A stretch of DNA of 64,000 nucleotides from Membranipora membranacea (Eukaryota; Bryozoa; Gymnolaemata; Cheilostomatida; Membraniporidae). Below, piece by piece: positions 11,090-32,235 of the stretch. Where the stretch lies: the NCBI GenBank assembly GCA_914767715.1, contig OU612071.1, forward strand, positions 9,285,493 to 9,349,492, read 5' to 3'. The translations under genes were made by a program, and so were the position numbers. The notes under the pieces were generated by a model. That model was not told where the DNA came from. It did not search any database and saw only the letters and a list, made by a program, of their open reading frames with translations. Each line of letters opens with the position of its first letter. Positions within the stretch are counted from its first letter, which is position 1.

Positions 11090-13220
11090 ACATATATAGT
11101 ATAGATAAGAATCTAATATGACATGTTCCGGATCAAAAATGACTAATCACCACACGTACTCATGTTCGACTAATGTGAGAATATGCTACATAATGAGTCA
11201 TAGGAATTTCAATGACCCAAATAACTTCATGTAACTAGCACTATATGAATTCAAGTTTGAGCCCAAAATGGGAGTAAAAACATAACAAATTGAAAAAATT
11301 CAATAACAGTACGGTGCGTGAAAGAGGGAAGTAAGTTAGTAAGGAGTGTAGGTTGTATGGGTACATGAGTTAAAATGTTAGCAACCAAGAAGTTAAAGGC
11401 TATGACGAGATTTAACTTCCTGGTTAAGTGAAACTTTATCCAAAGGCAAGTTGTGACTCAGTGGAACAGCTCATATGATAGGCCTATGTGAGAGATGTAG
11501 GGAGAATGTATTGAGATGCTGCCGAGAATTCGTTGAACGGTCAGGAAGTCTAATGTGACAGAAGACAAGAATTGAACTGATAGAATCCGAATGTTAATCA
11601 TAGATGCGCAACAAAGAGCAACTTTGGCAGTCCAGGTCTTAAGAGTTCTACATGACTATATGACATTAAAATGTAATTTAAAGTCAAAGTTGGGATGGGG
11701 AGACAGAAGAGAGGAACTAGGCTTATGTTTAGAGAGGGAGTAGCACCTTTTACAGTCAATTACATGCAAGTGAAGCTCTCATTCAAAACGTGAGATTAGG
11801 TCACAGTTACTACCAATCACCAAGGCTGTGAGATGGTAATGATACAACATCCACTAGAATGTAAAATTTGACAGGGGGAGGAGCTCATGTATATGTTGAG
11901 TGAACGTCGTTGACTGAGTGAATAACAGATACAACTTGAAGTGAGCAAATCAGCGCGCCATGTAAACATCGAAAATGGAAAAAAGCAAAATGAAATTACA
12001 AGAAAGAGCTCTTTGCGAAACAAGATGAGATGCCCTGTTGTTTATAATTTGGATGGCAAAGGGATTCACCTCATTCAATACTGAAGCAGGTCTAGGAGTT
12101 TATTTATGAAAATACAGGAAGTGAAATTGAGTAAGGCTGGGAGTAATCAGTAAGGCATAGCATTGACAGCAAACTCAGGCAAGAAGTAACGGATAGAGAC
12201 TGATCACAAGATCATATTTGTTCGGTGTTTAGTTCCAATTAAAGTATGAAAGTATGCAGGGAAACTCAAGCATGATATTATGACAAAAGGTCAGATGAAA
12301 TCTGACAGAACAAGAAATTTTATTCTAGAAAAATCACTCGGATTGATTTAGCTATTTTAGTATTTATACATCAAATACCAAGTGACAACACTGAAAATAT
12401 GTACAAATGAGTGCAGTAAGATATAAAGTTTGACATGAGTGTCATTAAATGTTATGTTTAAGGTGGTAAGACAGCTAAAAGTTGAGAGATATGTCAGGAA
12501 TACTTACTAATTTGGGCACCGGTTTCCAACTGTGTGAAAAAGGAAGAAAGTATGGCTGAGTGGTGACGTTTAGTGTGATCAACTCCGCGAAGACAATACA
12601 ACAAAATAATACTTTTGAAATTGATGTCAGAAGTAGAGCTTTTATTTATGATTTACCTGATTGGGGAAGCTTGGCTTGGTGAATGTCCATTGAGCTAATT
12701 TGAGTTTATTATCTATGCATACTATGTGCATTGCCAAGGTACAGATATTCATACGCAACCCAACTACCTGGTCCGCAAAGCAGTGAAACGAAGAAATAGT
12801 GAACATGCTTTCAAGTAGTTGCCTCCTTTTTTGATGAGTAGAGATAACTCTTAATATTATTGACTGTAATATGATTCCAGCAGGGAAGGTGGGTATGTCC
12901 CACCCTCTCTGGTTCCAGCAGGGAGAGTGGGACAACCCTCCTGGTTTCAAGACTAACAGGTCTACTCCACTTTGCAAACAAACTCAAGTTCTTTTCCCTC
13001 CATTATATGGACATTATATCATCCAGTGGATCTTGGCCTTACCATTTTTCCAGCAGGTCAATTTTGAGCCCAATAGCTATTTTGAGTGTATACATTTGCT
13101 CAGAGGAGCCAATTTTGATTGGGATTATTTTGATGTAGCTGTTTTATTGGCCATGATCAGAGCAATGATCAGATTTTATCATTAGCATTGATAAACTGAA
13201 ACATGTGGGTGATCGCTCAG
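11090..13220. other. Gene-free stretch
   Basis: No supported exon. A short C/G-rich palindromic patch near 12870-12950 (CAGCAGGGAAGGTGGG / CCCACCCTCTCTGG and a second inverted version) is the only structure seen. Its word CCCACCCTCTCTGGTT recurs at about 43746. Confidence 0.45.
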
Positions 13221-13256
13221 CACTCTGGCTACCCCTATGTAGTGGTTGCAAATTGG

Positions 13257-13515
13257 CAGATTTTGGCGAGACAGGACGAAGCCGTGACAGCAACAAAATT
13301 CGAGACGAGACCGAAAAGAGACCGAGACATATATCGCTGCCGATAAAATTGAAAACTGTCACTTTTTTGTGTTTTTAGGCTTTTTGGTCTAAAAAAACCC
13401 AAAAACCGTGACAAAAACAGTGTTTTTAACGGAAAAGTCTCGATATGTATCAAGAGTGTGTGTCTCGGTGAGACGAGACAGTGTCTCGTGGGGACAAGTC
13501 TCACGAGACTGGGAC
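13257..13515. repeat. CGAGAC-rich, CpG-rich block
   Basis: The hexamer CGAGAC or its inverse GTCTCG recurs about ten times in roughly 260 bp (for example GACGAGACCGAAAAGAGACC and GTCTCGGTGAGACGAGAC), in otherwise CpG-poor DNA. Flanking CCGTGACA copies lie at both sides and in the middle. There is no open frame of interest. It could be a decayed tandem repeat or a transposon end region. Confidence 0.5.
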
Positions 13516-13799
13516 CGTGACATTGCTATCACTACCTCTATGCCAATAAAGGGGCCATGCTTAAACAAACAGCCTGCAAACATATCATGTTTATTCATAG
13601 GCTGCAAAGGGAATTCACCAAGACAAGTACACGTCTTCTCCAATCAATGAACTAAAGGTTTAGTTCATTGCTCCCATAAGGTACTTTGTTTTGAAACATT
13701 AAGATTACACTGAGATGATTCTTAAAATTAGAATCTCTCATGATAATAGCGAACATAAAAACTTTGCTCATGCTACATGTACTTATAATTGGGGAGGCT

Positions 13800-13921
13800 T
13801 TTTGTCAGGATTCAGACCAGGTTTAAACCACTGTTATGTGAAGGTTGGGAGTAGTTTTTTAGTGCCACAAGCGCATAACGACTATAGATATTGCAAAAGT
13901 TTTATTCACACAAGCAGTTGA
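13800..13921 (+). mobile_element. LINE reverse transcriptase C-terminal fragment, copy 1
   Basis: The translated end GLNHCYVKVGSSF ... YRYCKSFIHTSS is a diverged relative of the fragment at 15285-15575 (both share TTAAACCACTGTTATGTGA at the DNA level). The R-Y-x-x-SF-x-x-x-S pattern is typical of the extreme C-terminus of non-LTR retrotransposon ORF2. It is 5'-truncated, as LINE copies usually are, and non-functional. Confidence 0.55.
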
Positions 13922-14279
13922 TTTTTAACCTGTCAGCCAATTAGTTTTGCTACATCTTTACTGCTATTATTACAAAACTTTACTACAAAAGATTATCTTA
14001 TCTATTCACGTACAATCTAATTTTATAATGAATATTATATTATATTATAACCTCACTGTAAACTGATTAATCAAGCTCTGGTTCTTACCTACAACTCTGA
14101 TGGGTGGTCTTTTTTAACCCTATAGCTATTTGAATCTTAATATCTTTGCTGCCCTATAAACATATATGAGGAGAATCTCTGTCTATCAGTATGTCAAAAT
14201 AATTAACCATACTTATTGTATCGAAATGGTGGCTTGCGTTGTAATTCGATGTTTTAGTTTATTTCTGAGTTTGATTGTA

Positions 14280-14617
14280 CTCTAAAGTGACAGTCCTATT
14301 AGAAAAGTGGATATATTACCCCAGTAACTTGAATATTGTGAGTTCAAAGGACATAAAATAATTTAAGAAAAATGAAAATTGTGGAAAATAGCATATTTAA
14401 AAAAACAACATTTTAACAAGGATCATAGTGGATCATAGTGGTCAGGGGGAGGCAATAAATAACTATGATCCACTATGATCCCAATTTTCAGACTTTGCAG
14501 AAGTTTTACTGCAACTTGGTTCACAGGCTGTTTCGTTTCATATGCCTTAATGACTTTTCAGCCTGAGATCTTTAAAACCATACCAACCATGGCCAAGTAA
14601 GACTGTCACTTTAAAGC
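14280..14617. mobile_element. MITE-like element with CTCTAAAGTGACAGTC ends
   Basis: The ends are inverted: CTCTAAAGTGACAGTC on the left and GACTGTCACTTTAAAG on the right. Inside sits a near-perfect hairpin, GGATCATAGTGGATCATAG / CTATGATCCACTATGATCC, around 14420-14482. No coding capacity. Target duplications were not clear. Confidence 0.55.
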
Positions 14618-14629
14618 TCTGGCTACACA

Positions 14630-14985
14630 CGCTGTACTATCCATAGGATTGGAAAACTTTTAGTAAGGCTACGGATTGGGCAAGGTGCTACACACGCCTA
14701 TTAATAGCTAGGCCTATTCCTTTCAATTACAATACAATTTGGGTCTGCTTTGCCTTCGTATTGTTCGACTTGAATGAATTAAACCAATCACTATTTAGTA
14801 ATTTAATTAAGCCCCGCCTCTTTCACAAATAACAAAGGAATAACTGGCCGTACTACGGCTACGGATAGAACCAACAAGATGGTTAGCCCATCTGAGGCAT
14901 CTGGCAGAGCTAACCTAGCTATCCTATGCATCTGGCAGAGATAAAGATGCCACAAACCTGTGGAAAATACGGCGTGTGTAGCCAC
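14630..14985. mobile_element. MITE-like element with TGGCTACACACGC ends
   Basis: The left end TGGCTACACACGCTGTACT is matched by the inverted right end TACGGCGTGTGTAGCCA, with matching inner bases TCCATAGG and CCTGTGGA. An internal GCTACACACGCC repeats the terminal word in direct orientation. It abuts the element at 14280-14617, forming a nested cluster. About 355 bp, non-coding. Confidence 0.55.
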
Positions 14986-15284
14986 AACTTAAAATGATAT
15001 ATGGTAATTGGTTCGGTGAACTGTGCATAAAAATGGTAAACAAAGGATTAATAAGGTGGCATGAGTAATGATGTTGAATTGCCACTTTCAGGGTAAAATT
15101 TAGCCTGTTAAAAACATACTGCAATGTTAAAAATGATGCCTCAGATAATGTAGTATTTGTCAAGATGTGAAATATCATTGACAGTGGATGAAAATCATAT
15201 TTATACCAAGACCTACAATTATTGGTCATTACAACAACCTAAGATTTATAAAGAGAAGAGATTATTGGCATTGATGAATATCTT

Positions 15285-15575
15285 ATGTACAATGCTGAGC
15301 TATGGTTTTATTCATGTACCGAAGGTGAACGTAACATGCTGCTCAAACCTTTTACCCGTGCTAAATTCAACTGTGATATTAAGGAACTAGTCACTCAACG
15401 CATTTTTAGAGCTGCAGCAGATTTTTATGGAGACCCAGATCATATTTTAAACCACTGTTATGTGAGCCATAGGAACTATTTTATTTGTAGCAAATCGCGA
15501 ACTGTACGCTTTTTTAACAGCTTTGTGCCGAACAGTATTCGCATTTTAAATGACGCAGCCTTCATGCCACACTAG
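15285..15575 (+). mobile_element. LINE reverse transcriptase C-terminal fragment, copy 2
   Basis: The frame ends with GDPDHILNHCYV and RTVRFFNSFVPNSIRILND, the stereotyped C-terminus of CR1/Jockey-like non-LTR retrotransposon ORF2 (R-x-x-R-F-x-NSFVP-x-x-I-x-x-LN). The preceding segment keeps the usual Y-x-A-E-L-W-F-Y motif. After the stop come AATAAATCTTATCTTA and AT-rich DNA, which fit a LINE 3' tail. The copy is 5'-truncated: upstream frames are broken and no RT core is visible. Confidence 0.75.
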
Positions 15576-15667
15576 TTTTACCTCATCATTGATGTTGTGT
15601 AACCAATAAATCTTATCTTAGATAATCATAAGTGGTTTGAGTGACGTAGCGCCCCGGTTAGAGCTCT

Positions 15668-15668
<1 letters not shown>

Positions 15669-15704
<36 letters not shown>

Positions 15705-15705
15705 T
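15669..15705. repeat. ATA trinucleotide microsatellite
   Basis: About 12 tandem AAT/ATA units, preceded by GTAGCGCCCCGGTTAGAGCTC, which could be the 3' end of a retroposed element. Confidence 0.85.
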
Positions 15706-16374
15706 TAACTTCCTAAATACACAATATAAACACATTACATCAATATTTAAACTCAATGTAGAATTTGAAAATAATGCAAGATTTTATACAGCAAGTTGAC
15801 TTGATTACTTGACAGCGATGAAAGTCATAAAACTCACCATAGATATAAAATATCCTCGACTAGCTATAGTAATAGTAATAGTACTAGTCTGTTCTAATGT
15901 TTAAAAGACTATAATAGTGTATAAATTATGTGAAGTGAACTTATTTAATGGATAATACAAAAGGCATGAACAAGCCTCTGCACTTTCACTTGTCGAGAGC
16001 TACTGCGTTACTGACGGCAGGGAGTTACAGAGTTACAGAGTTTTCAAACTCCTTGCTGACGGTAATCAGGTATGTAAGGGAAAGAATGAGCAACTCCAAA
16101 ATATCAAACTAGCACATCTATTGAAGAAAATCTATATTTATCGCTGTAGAGATCGGGTATGGATATGATCCCTCTAATTCCATTGTTATTCAATGAAGTC
16201 CCTGTGATCAACTGCTTGTCACTTCCTTCCCGAATAGGAATTGAATGGGTAAAAAACTGACTCTTTTTGGCCCCAATACCTCTCCCCTGCATAAGGGAAT
16301 TTCGGTAATGCATATTTCAAAGCATTTCAGGGTTTAGTTGCACTAGTAACACTACATTGCCTCAAGATAATGAT

Positions 16375-16417
16375 TAGTTTAAGTGCTCAGAGGCTGCAAT
16401 GAGAGTTAGTGGCATTA
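16375..16417. repeat. Half copy of the hAT-like mini-element at 30582-30659
   Basis: AGTTTAAGTGCTCAGAGGCTG and GAGAGTTAGTGGCATTA match one arm of the element at 30582-30659 almost base for base. The other arm is missing here; instead an unrelated hairpin (CAAACACTCAATTGAAG / TTGAAATTGAGTGTCTG) follows. Confidence 0.55.
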
Positions 16418-17512
16418 CATTATCAAACACTCAATTGAAGATTGAAATTGAGTGTCTGATAATTTTATGCCTAAACTGGCATTGTACACAGTGCATCAAA
16501 GCAACACAAGTTAACAGCTGGGCAAATCCCCATTCTAGTTTGAAAGAGTCCATCATAATATTTATCAACCTTATACTATGAATTCGACCTAGATCTAGAC
16601 CAAAGTGATACAAGTGATTGAGTAAGGTGGAAAAATTTGGTGGAAGTGGGAGCCAGACAAAAACCCGCCACCCGATCCGGACATGGCGGTTAAAGAAAAG
16701 ATCTACGGACTCAACCTCTGATAATTACTTTCTCAGCTTTATTTATAAGTATTTCTTGACTATGCTACAATACAGAAAGAGAACACACTCAATGACAGAC
16801 AGCACCATACTAAAGGTATTTTACTCGGGATTCATGCTACTTTAATTTATCAGGAAAAACATTGATACACTGTATGTTAAAGAGGGAATACTGTAGAAAC
16901 TACTTATTTACAATGTAGTTGAGATACAAAACATGTCGTGGTAACAATGTGATATTGTCATGTGATTTCCAGGTGATGTTGTCATGTAATTTGCACCTGA
17001 TATTGACACGTGATTTCAAATCCATTAAGTTAGTTGCCACAATAATTATCATGCTCTTCACATTGCTGGTAAACAACAAAAGAAACACAATGCAAGATGT
17101 TAGTTGTTTACCCATGCCTCATATTACCCTCATCACAGCGGCCCCATTTTTGTTGTTTTCATAACTTGGGCCGCTGTAATAAGATAACTATCATTTTGCT
17201 AAGAGGTGAACAGGAGAAGACAACTTTTGACACAAAAGCTCATAAAGCTATACATTTGGGATGGGGGTATGATATTATATTGTGTCTTTCATTTTTGCTT
17301 CAGTGATATTGGTACAATGAAGTTAAGATGCCGTATTGCTTCATGTTACAACGGATAAAAACGACATGACATTATGGCTGCGTACGACGAATGAAAGAAG
17401 AAGAAATGCTTCCGACTGTTTAGAAATAAAAAATATCATGCTATCGATATAAGGTCAAGTACAGCAGGTATTATTTAAAAAGCCCATGTCATAATTCTTA
17501 AAAACTATAGCT

Positions 17513-17600
17513 TAATGCATAAAATAATGCATGTCAATGCATTACTGAATCACATTAATGCATTGACTGCATTAATATAATGCATTATTGCACTATGTGA
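17513..17600. repeat. AATGCATT-rich repeat
   Basis: Some six copies of the palindromic word AATGCATT or TAATGCA lie in about 85 bp, so the region can fold on itself in several registers. It sits about 110 bp downstream of the SURF4 stop codon on the minus-strand transcript, probably in its 3' UTR or just beyond. Confidence 0.6.
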
Positions 17601-17709
17601 TGAGCCAGTTTTACACATTGCCTATGAGAGTGTCCCACTGTAGTAGCTGCGATTCGATAAGTCGAGCAGTCATGTAAGATTGAGTTCCCATGTTGGTAGG
17701 TTGCTGTGT

Positions 17710-27688
<9,979 letters not shown>

Positions 27689-28899
27689 TCAATCTATAAA
27701 TGAGTGTCACCAATCTACGAGCACCTGCCGTACAATGTCACCAATCTGTTAGCGCATGCTATACCAGTGCCACAAATCTATTAACACCTGTTATGCAATG
27801 CCAGACATTTGGCACCACAGGAGGCAGAGGGTCAGAATTATTATATAGTAATGTATTATATTTAGTTGTAATATATCTCTATAATATATAACTTTGTGTT
27901 ATATCTATCGCTATTATGTTTTGTATAATTAGTAGATGTTATATATATATATATATATAAAAAAATACAATTGAACGATTGGCTCTACAGCTTAATTTTG
28001 AATTCAATGATCTATTATCAGTTGGTTAGCGCACCTCACCAGCTGACACACACAGCTGTTAGATGTGCTGGGTTTGAATCCAGCTGCGGTCTACTGAATA
28101 CTGGGCTCTGTGCCCGAAGTGTGCTGCAACCTGCCTTTTAATTTGCACCAAATATGAATACTGAGTCTGAACCTTGTGATTTTAACCAACATTTTCTCAC
28201 CAACATAAATCTATAGTAAAAACAGATCCATCCATCTAATCCAACATACTGAGGGCTGGAACATTCAACCTATTTAATCCTTGATTCAACGATATCAACT
28301 AAATTAACTACTTCACAATTTTATTCTCATTGTATCCCCGTTATTAAGATTTATGTTTAATTTCCGGTTAAATGAATTCAATTGAATTTCTCGCCTATAA
28401 ATCTTTTCAATGTGGATATATATTAAAAATGTTGATTGATACAGCATTATTTCCCTGTTAGAGAGAAAAATTGATTCACCTTAAAACATCCTGGTTTTTT
28501 GGATTTGGATTGTCACTAGAGATTGATATAATTTTTTTTATGAATTTGAGGCACTGGGATGTTACCATTTAAGATATTAGTATGAACTTTATCGAACATT
28601 GATCAATGCAAATAGCAAATAAGACCATTATGTATAATAATATATAACATTTACTAATTATACAAAACATAATAGCGATAGATACAACACAAAGTTATAT
28701 ATTATAGAGATATTTATGACAACTAAATATAATACATTACTATATAATAATTTTGACCCTCTGCCTCCTGTGGTGCCAAATGCCTGGCATTGCATAACAG
28801 GTGTTAATAGATTTGTGGCACTGGTATAGCATGCGCTAACAGATTGGTGACATTGTACGGCAGGTGCTCGTAGATTGGTGACACTCATTTATCGATTGA
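27689..28899. mobile_element. Foldback element with long inverted arms of about 260 bp
   Basis: Bases 27689-27955 and 28630-28899 are near-identical inverted copies. The same 45-residue frame (starting MSVTNLRAPAVQCHQSVSAC) appears on the plus strand at 27700 and on the minus strand at 28888, a by-product of the duplication and not a gene. The arms contain degenerate tandem units of about 35 bp (GTCACCAATCT, TGCCACAAATCT) followed by an AT-rich tail. The 670-bp loop contains a tRNA-like SINE. Ends are approximate (TCAATC[T/G]ATAAATGAG); target duplications were not identified. Confidence 0.75.
28011..28089 (+). repeat. tRNA-derived SINE head inside the foldback loop
   Basis: A D-arm/A-box-like TATCAGTTGGTTAGCGCA is followed about 45 nt later by the T-arm GCTGGGTTTGAATCCAGC, a perfect 5-bp stem with a 7-8 nt loop. 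The acceptor stem does not pair and a non-tRNA body (GGGCTCTGTGCCCGAAGTG) follows. This supports a tRNA-derived SINE. Confidence 0.55.
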
Positions 28900-29209
28900 T
28901 CGTAGCTATTTCACCATCTCAGAGCTTTTGATGGTGCCAATAATAAACCTGCTTCCTCTTCACCATTTCAGAGGTTGTTATTCAACTTGTACAATTGCAT
29001 TCCATTGCTGCCATCAACTTCAAAATGATGTATCAGGTTTGAGGTTTGCTGAAAGTTTCACGGCCAGTTGCGGATCTGTTAGCTTGCACACCTAATTGAA
29101 AATTGCCGATGGTTCAAGAGGTCAACTCCAAATGCAGGCAAATTGGAACGAACCTGATTTAAGTCTTGAGTGCATAGTGTTATTTTCATATCTTTTGTGT
29201 ACATATAAT

Positions 29210-29460
29210 ATGTGACAATGATATTATGATATATACTGTTTATATAAAGTGATGATAATGATGACATGGCATATGGTAATATGGTGATATGGTTTATGAC
29301 ATATGATAAAATATCATACATATGATACATGCTGTGTCATATGGTATTAAGATAATGTGATATATATGATATTATGATATCTGGTAATATGATATATATG
29401 ATACTAATGTTATATATAAGATATACTGTGTACACATGATAATATCATATAATACCACCG
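29210..29460. repeat. Degenerate ATATGATAT-rich tract
   Basis: Variants of ATGATAT, GGTAATATG and ATATATGATA recur over about 250 bp with low complexity. No function is suggested. Confidence 0.6.
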
Positions 29461-30030
29461 TGCCATCCGCAGCAAACAACCTCTATAAGACATGGTTTAC
29501 TATGGATGGGTTCACTACTATGGAGGGGTCTACTACATGGAGGGGTCTATTTACTATCAAGGGGTTCACTACTATAGAAGGGTATCATTGTGTTTCCTCT
29601 TGGTTTGGATAAACTAAAGTGCATATGCCCTACATTTGGTGTGGAATAAAGGTGACCATGATCGAGCTACTGGGGAAAGATTTAGAATCTCCCAAAGATG
29701 GAACATACTTACAAAAGAGAAGCCAAAAATCAGACCGCCAACGCTTTTTCTGTCCGTGGGAAAGAGTTTTGGATAACATCAACTTTTCCAAGAAGGAGTA
29801 AATGTCCTGAGAAATGGCCAAAAATCTAATCATCGAAAATGTCTGTTGGTAAAGAATTTTGGCATTGTTATAGCATTGCTCACATGTCTCAGATTTAAAA
29901 AACATTTAAATTTCCCCTTCCTTCCTGCGCATCAAAAAGAAATTAATTTACAATCACTCATGTGAGATTTTAATGGAGCGTTTCCAGAACCTGAAATTTA
30001 CTGGTTCCTACTAGATAAAGATCAGGCTTC

Positions 30031-30226
30031 AGGCCCGTAGTTAAGAAAAAATGGTAGGGGAGGCAAAAGTCTGAGCCGTGTCTGAGACGCTACCAGTAAT
30101 TTCCTCTCCGAGCAAATTGAGGCATATAATAAGCAAATGGAAGTTCAATTATAGTGTTTTAGGCCACTGTATTTAGCTTTCTAGGGGAGGCAATACCTCT
30201 CTGCCTCCCCTAAAACTACGGCCCTG
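30031..30226. repeat. GGGGAGGC palindrome family, copy B
   Basis: Starts AGGCCCGTAGTTAAG with ATGGTAGGGGAGGCAAAAG and ends with the hairpin CTAGGGGAGGCAATACC / TGCCTCCCCTA plus ACTACGGCCCTGG. Outer ends are inverted (CAGGCCCGTAGTT / ACTACGGCCCTG). It sits head to head with copy C, 11 bp away. Confidence 0.75.
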
Positions 30227-30237
30227 GTATTCTTGTT

Positions 30238-30440
30238 CTAGGGGAAGTAGAGAGTCACTGCTTCCCCTAGAAAGTTAAATAAAGTGGCCTAAAGCACTCT
30301 AATTGAATGAATAATTTGTTCCACTGGGATTAACAATTTACTTATTATCTGCCGTAAATTGTTTGGGGAGGATTTTACAGCACTCCTCCTAGTGACGCCT
30401 TGCACTTGCCTCCCCCACAATCTTTTCTTAACTACGACCC
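30238..30440. repeat. GGGGAGGC palindrome family, copy C (inverted relative to B)
   Basis: Begins with the hallmark hairpin (CTAGGGGAAGTAGAGAG / CTGCTTCCCCTAG) and ends CTTGCCTCCCCCACAATC then TTAACTACGACCCAG. It is the reverse orientation of copy B, so the two form a larger inverted pair. AAGATCA occurs just outside both far ends (30018 and 30442), a possible duplication of the target. Confidence 0.7.
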
Positions 30441-30581
30441 AGAAGATCAATTTGAGATATTGCCAATTTTGAAACTTTTAAGCATATAGGTTTGCTGCTA
30501 TGGGCACTGATAGCTGTTTTGCGGACTGTAGTATTCTTTTCTTTTGCCTATAAAGCTTTGCTTCTATGGGCTTCATCTGTT

Positions 30582-30659
30582 TTAGTCTAAGTGTTCAGAC
30601 AGCTCCAATGCGAGTTAGTGGCACTAACTCGCAGTGGAGCCGTCTGAGCACTTAGACTA
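30582..30659. mobile_element. 78-bp hAT-like MITE with an 8-bp target duplication
   Basis: An almost perfect palindrome: TAGTCTAAGTGTTCAGAC and its inverted partner GTCTGAGCACTTAGACTA, closed by GAGTTAGTG/CACTAACTC. It is flanked on both sides by the identical octamer CATCTGTT (30574-30581 and 30660-30667). An 8-bp duplication is characteristic of the hAT superfamily. The copy looks young because the repeats are intact. Confidence 0.8.
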
Positions 30660-31201
30660 CATCTGTTCAGCAGACTGTGGCATTAATTGGCTATAGCCTG
30701 CTAATGTCAAAGTTGACTGTTATAGCAAGGCTTTGATTAAGCTTTATTACTTCTAGTTTTTTCCTTTCAAGGTTTTGATTAAGTTGTATTTTTTGTTTTC
30801 TCGCTCAATTGTCACATTTACTAAATTATAACGCATATGGTACCTATTGCTGTTTGCGAAGAAACAGAAGATTGGGCTGCCCCCAAAAAGGGACGCAAGG
30901 TGCCCTAATCCTCATACTGAGAATGTGATACATTCTAGAAAACTAGAATGCATCCTAGAGGTGAGGCCATAGAAGACCTCCTAATCATAGGTGTGCAGCA
31001 AGCTGCCAAAACTGAACTGGCACTAATCGGCCATTGGCAGTGACACTTTGATCTTAGCCAATAGGCCGAGAAGCGATACCTATTTAGTAACCTCAGGACC
31101 ACAGAATGTCTATACAGCTAGAAAAATGCCAAATATAAGAATTAATATTTGACAGTCTTAATGGTGCATAAATATTAAGATATGCCTGTCAAGTGATGAC
31201 C

Positions 31202-31396
31202 AGGGCTGTAGTTCTAGGGGAGGCAGAGAGGCACTGTCTCCCCTAGAAAGCTAAATACAGTGTCCTAAAAACACTATAATTGAAACTTCGATTTGCTTAT
31301 TATATGCCTCAAATTGCTCTTGGAGGAGATAACTGGTGATGCATCGGACTCGCCTCAGACTTTTTGCCTCCCTTACCATTTTTCTAAACTACTGCC
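31202..31396. repeat. GGGGAGGC palindrome family, copy D
   Basis: Begins CAGGGCTGTAGTTCTAGGGG with the hairpin GAGGCAGAGAGGCACTGTCTCCCCTAG, and ends TTGCCTCCCTTACC then CTAAACTACTGCCGTG. The interior shares ATTTGCTTATTATATGCCTC with copies B and C. Confidence 0.7.
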
Positions 31397-31907
31397 GTGT
31401 TGACACAGCAAAAATATCTTTAAACACTCATTTATCATAATTTATTATGATTTAAGTCTTTTTTCCCAGGGTAGAATTGTAAAAATAGAATTAGAAATGT
31501 AAAACATTAATGAAATCAGGGGCGTATTGTATCAAACTTTTTCCCCTCAACCTAGCGTTATGAAATGTACGAATATTTGATGACAGTATAATGACCTGAG
31601 TTATGGAATCTCATATATATATAATAACTTAATATCAATGATAATAATGAAAAAAATAGTAACAAATTTTACAACAGTTTGTTAGTATAATCTCTTGCCG
31701 CAACCCCTGGATTATGCCTGATTTAATTATTCACCCATAATTTATGGGGTGTTCAATACGCCACTGCAAAAAAGGTACAGATTCAACCAATTAAAAGTAA
31801 GCTATCGACTAAAGTAACCTGCAAAATGAACTCAGGGTTTAGTAACGAGAATAACACCATCCTAAATCCGATTTTATGGGGACAGCTCCAGCCGTCATGG
31901 TGGATAT

Positions 31908-31983
31908 TAGCCTGTCTTGACAAGCTTTGTTGTGGGGGGGGGGTTTATATCCCCCCTCCAACAGAGCTTGTCAAGACAGGCTA
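31908..31983. mobile_element. 76-bp hairpin element with a 9-bp near-identical flank duplication
   Basis: The arms TAGCCTGTCTTGACAAGCTT and its inverse pair closely, closed by a G-run/C-run loop (GGGGGGG / CCCCCC). The flanks are GGTGGATAT (31899-31907) and GGTAGATAT (31984-31992), eight of nine bases identical, which suggests transposition. A diverged relative lies at about 35821-35900. Confidence 0.7.
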
Positions 31984-32235
31984 GGTAGATATATAATCCC
32001 GAAGCATATTAGAATCATCTTCCAGAGATCATTCAGACATTAAGCGTAGTTAAGTTAGTTTTAACAAGCTACTACAAACGCTTAGGTCGAGCACAGCTAC
32101 AAGTACAAACAGTACGAGCTAAATTCAAATTCGCATAGGTCCAGCGCTGCTATATCCACAAACTACGAGCTAGTCTATACATTGGCATACAGCGTTAGGT
32201 AAACTTCGGTGGTATCGGCGGTGAGCAGTGTGGTT

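Noticed and set aside
12642-12977. 111-residue minus-strand ORF
   Set aside because: It overlaps a small palindromic G/C patch, has no domain, and lacks splice or promoter context.
28011-28089. Functional tRNA gene
   Set aside because: The T arm is intact but no acceptor stem pairs and the anticodon arm is not recognisable; a tRNA-derived SINE fits better.
27700-28888. Identical MSVTNLRAPAVQC ORFs on both strands
   Set aside because: A by-product of the inverted arms of the foldback element; the sequence is a degenerate tandem repeat, not a protein family.
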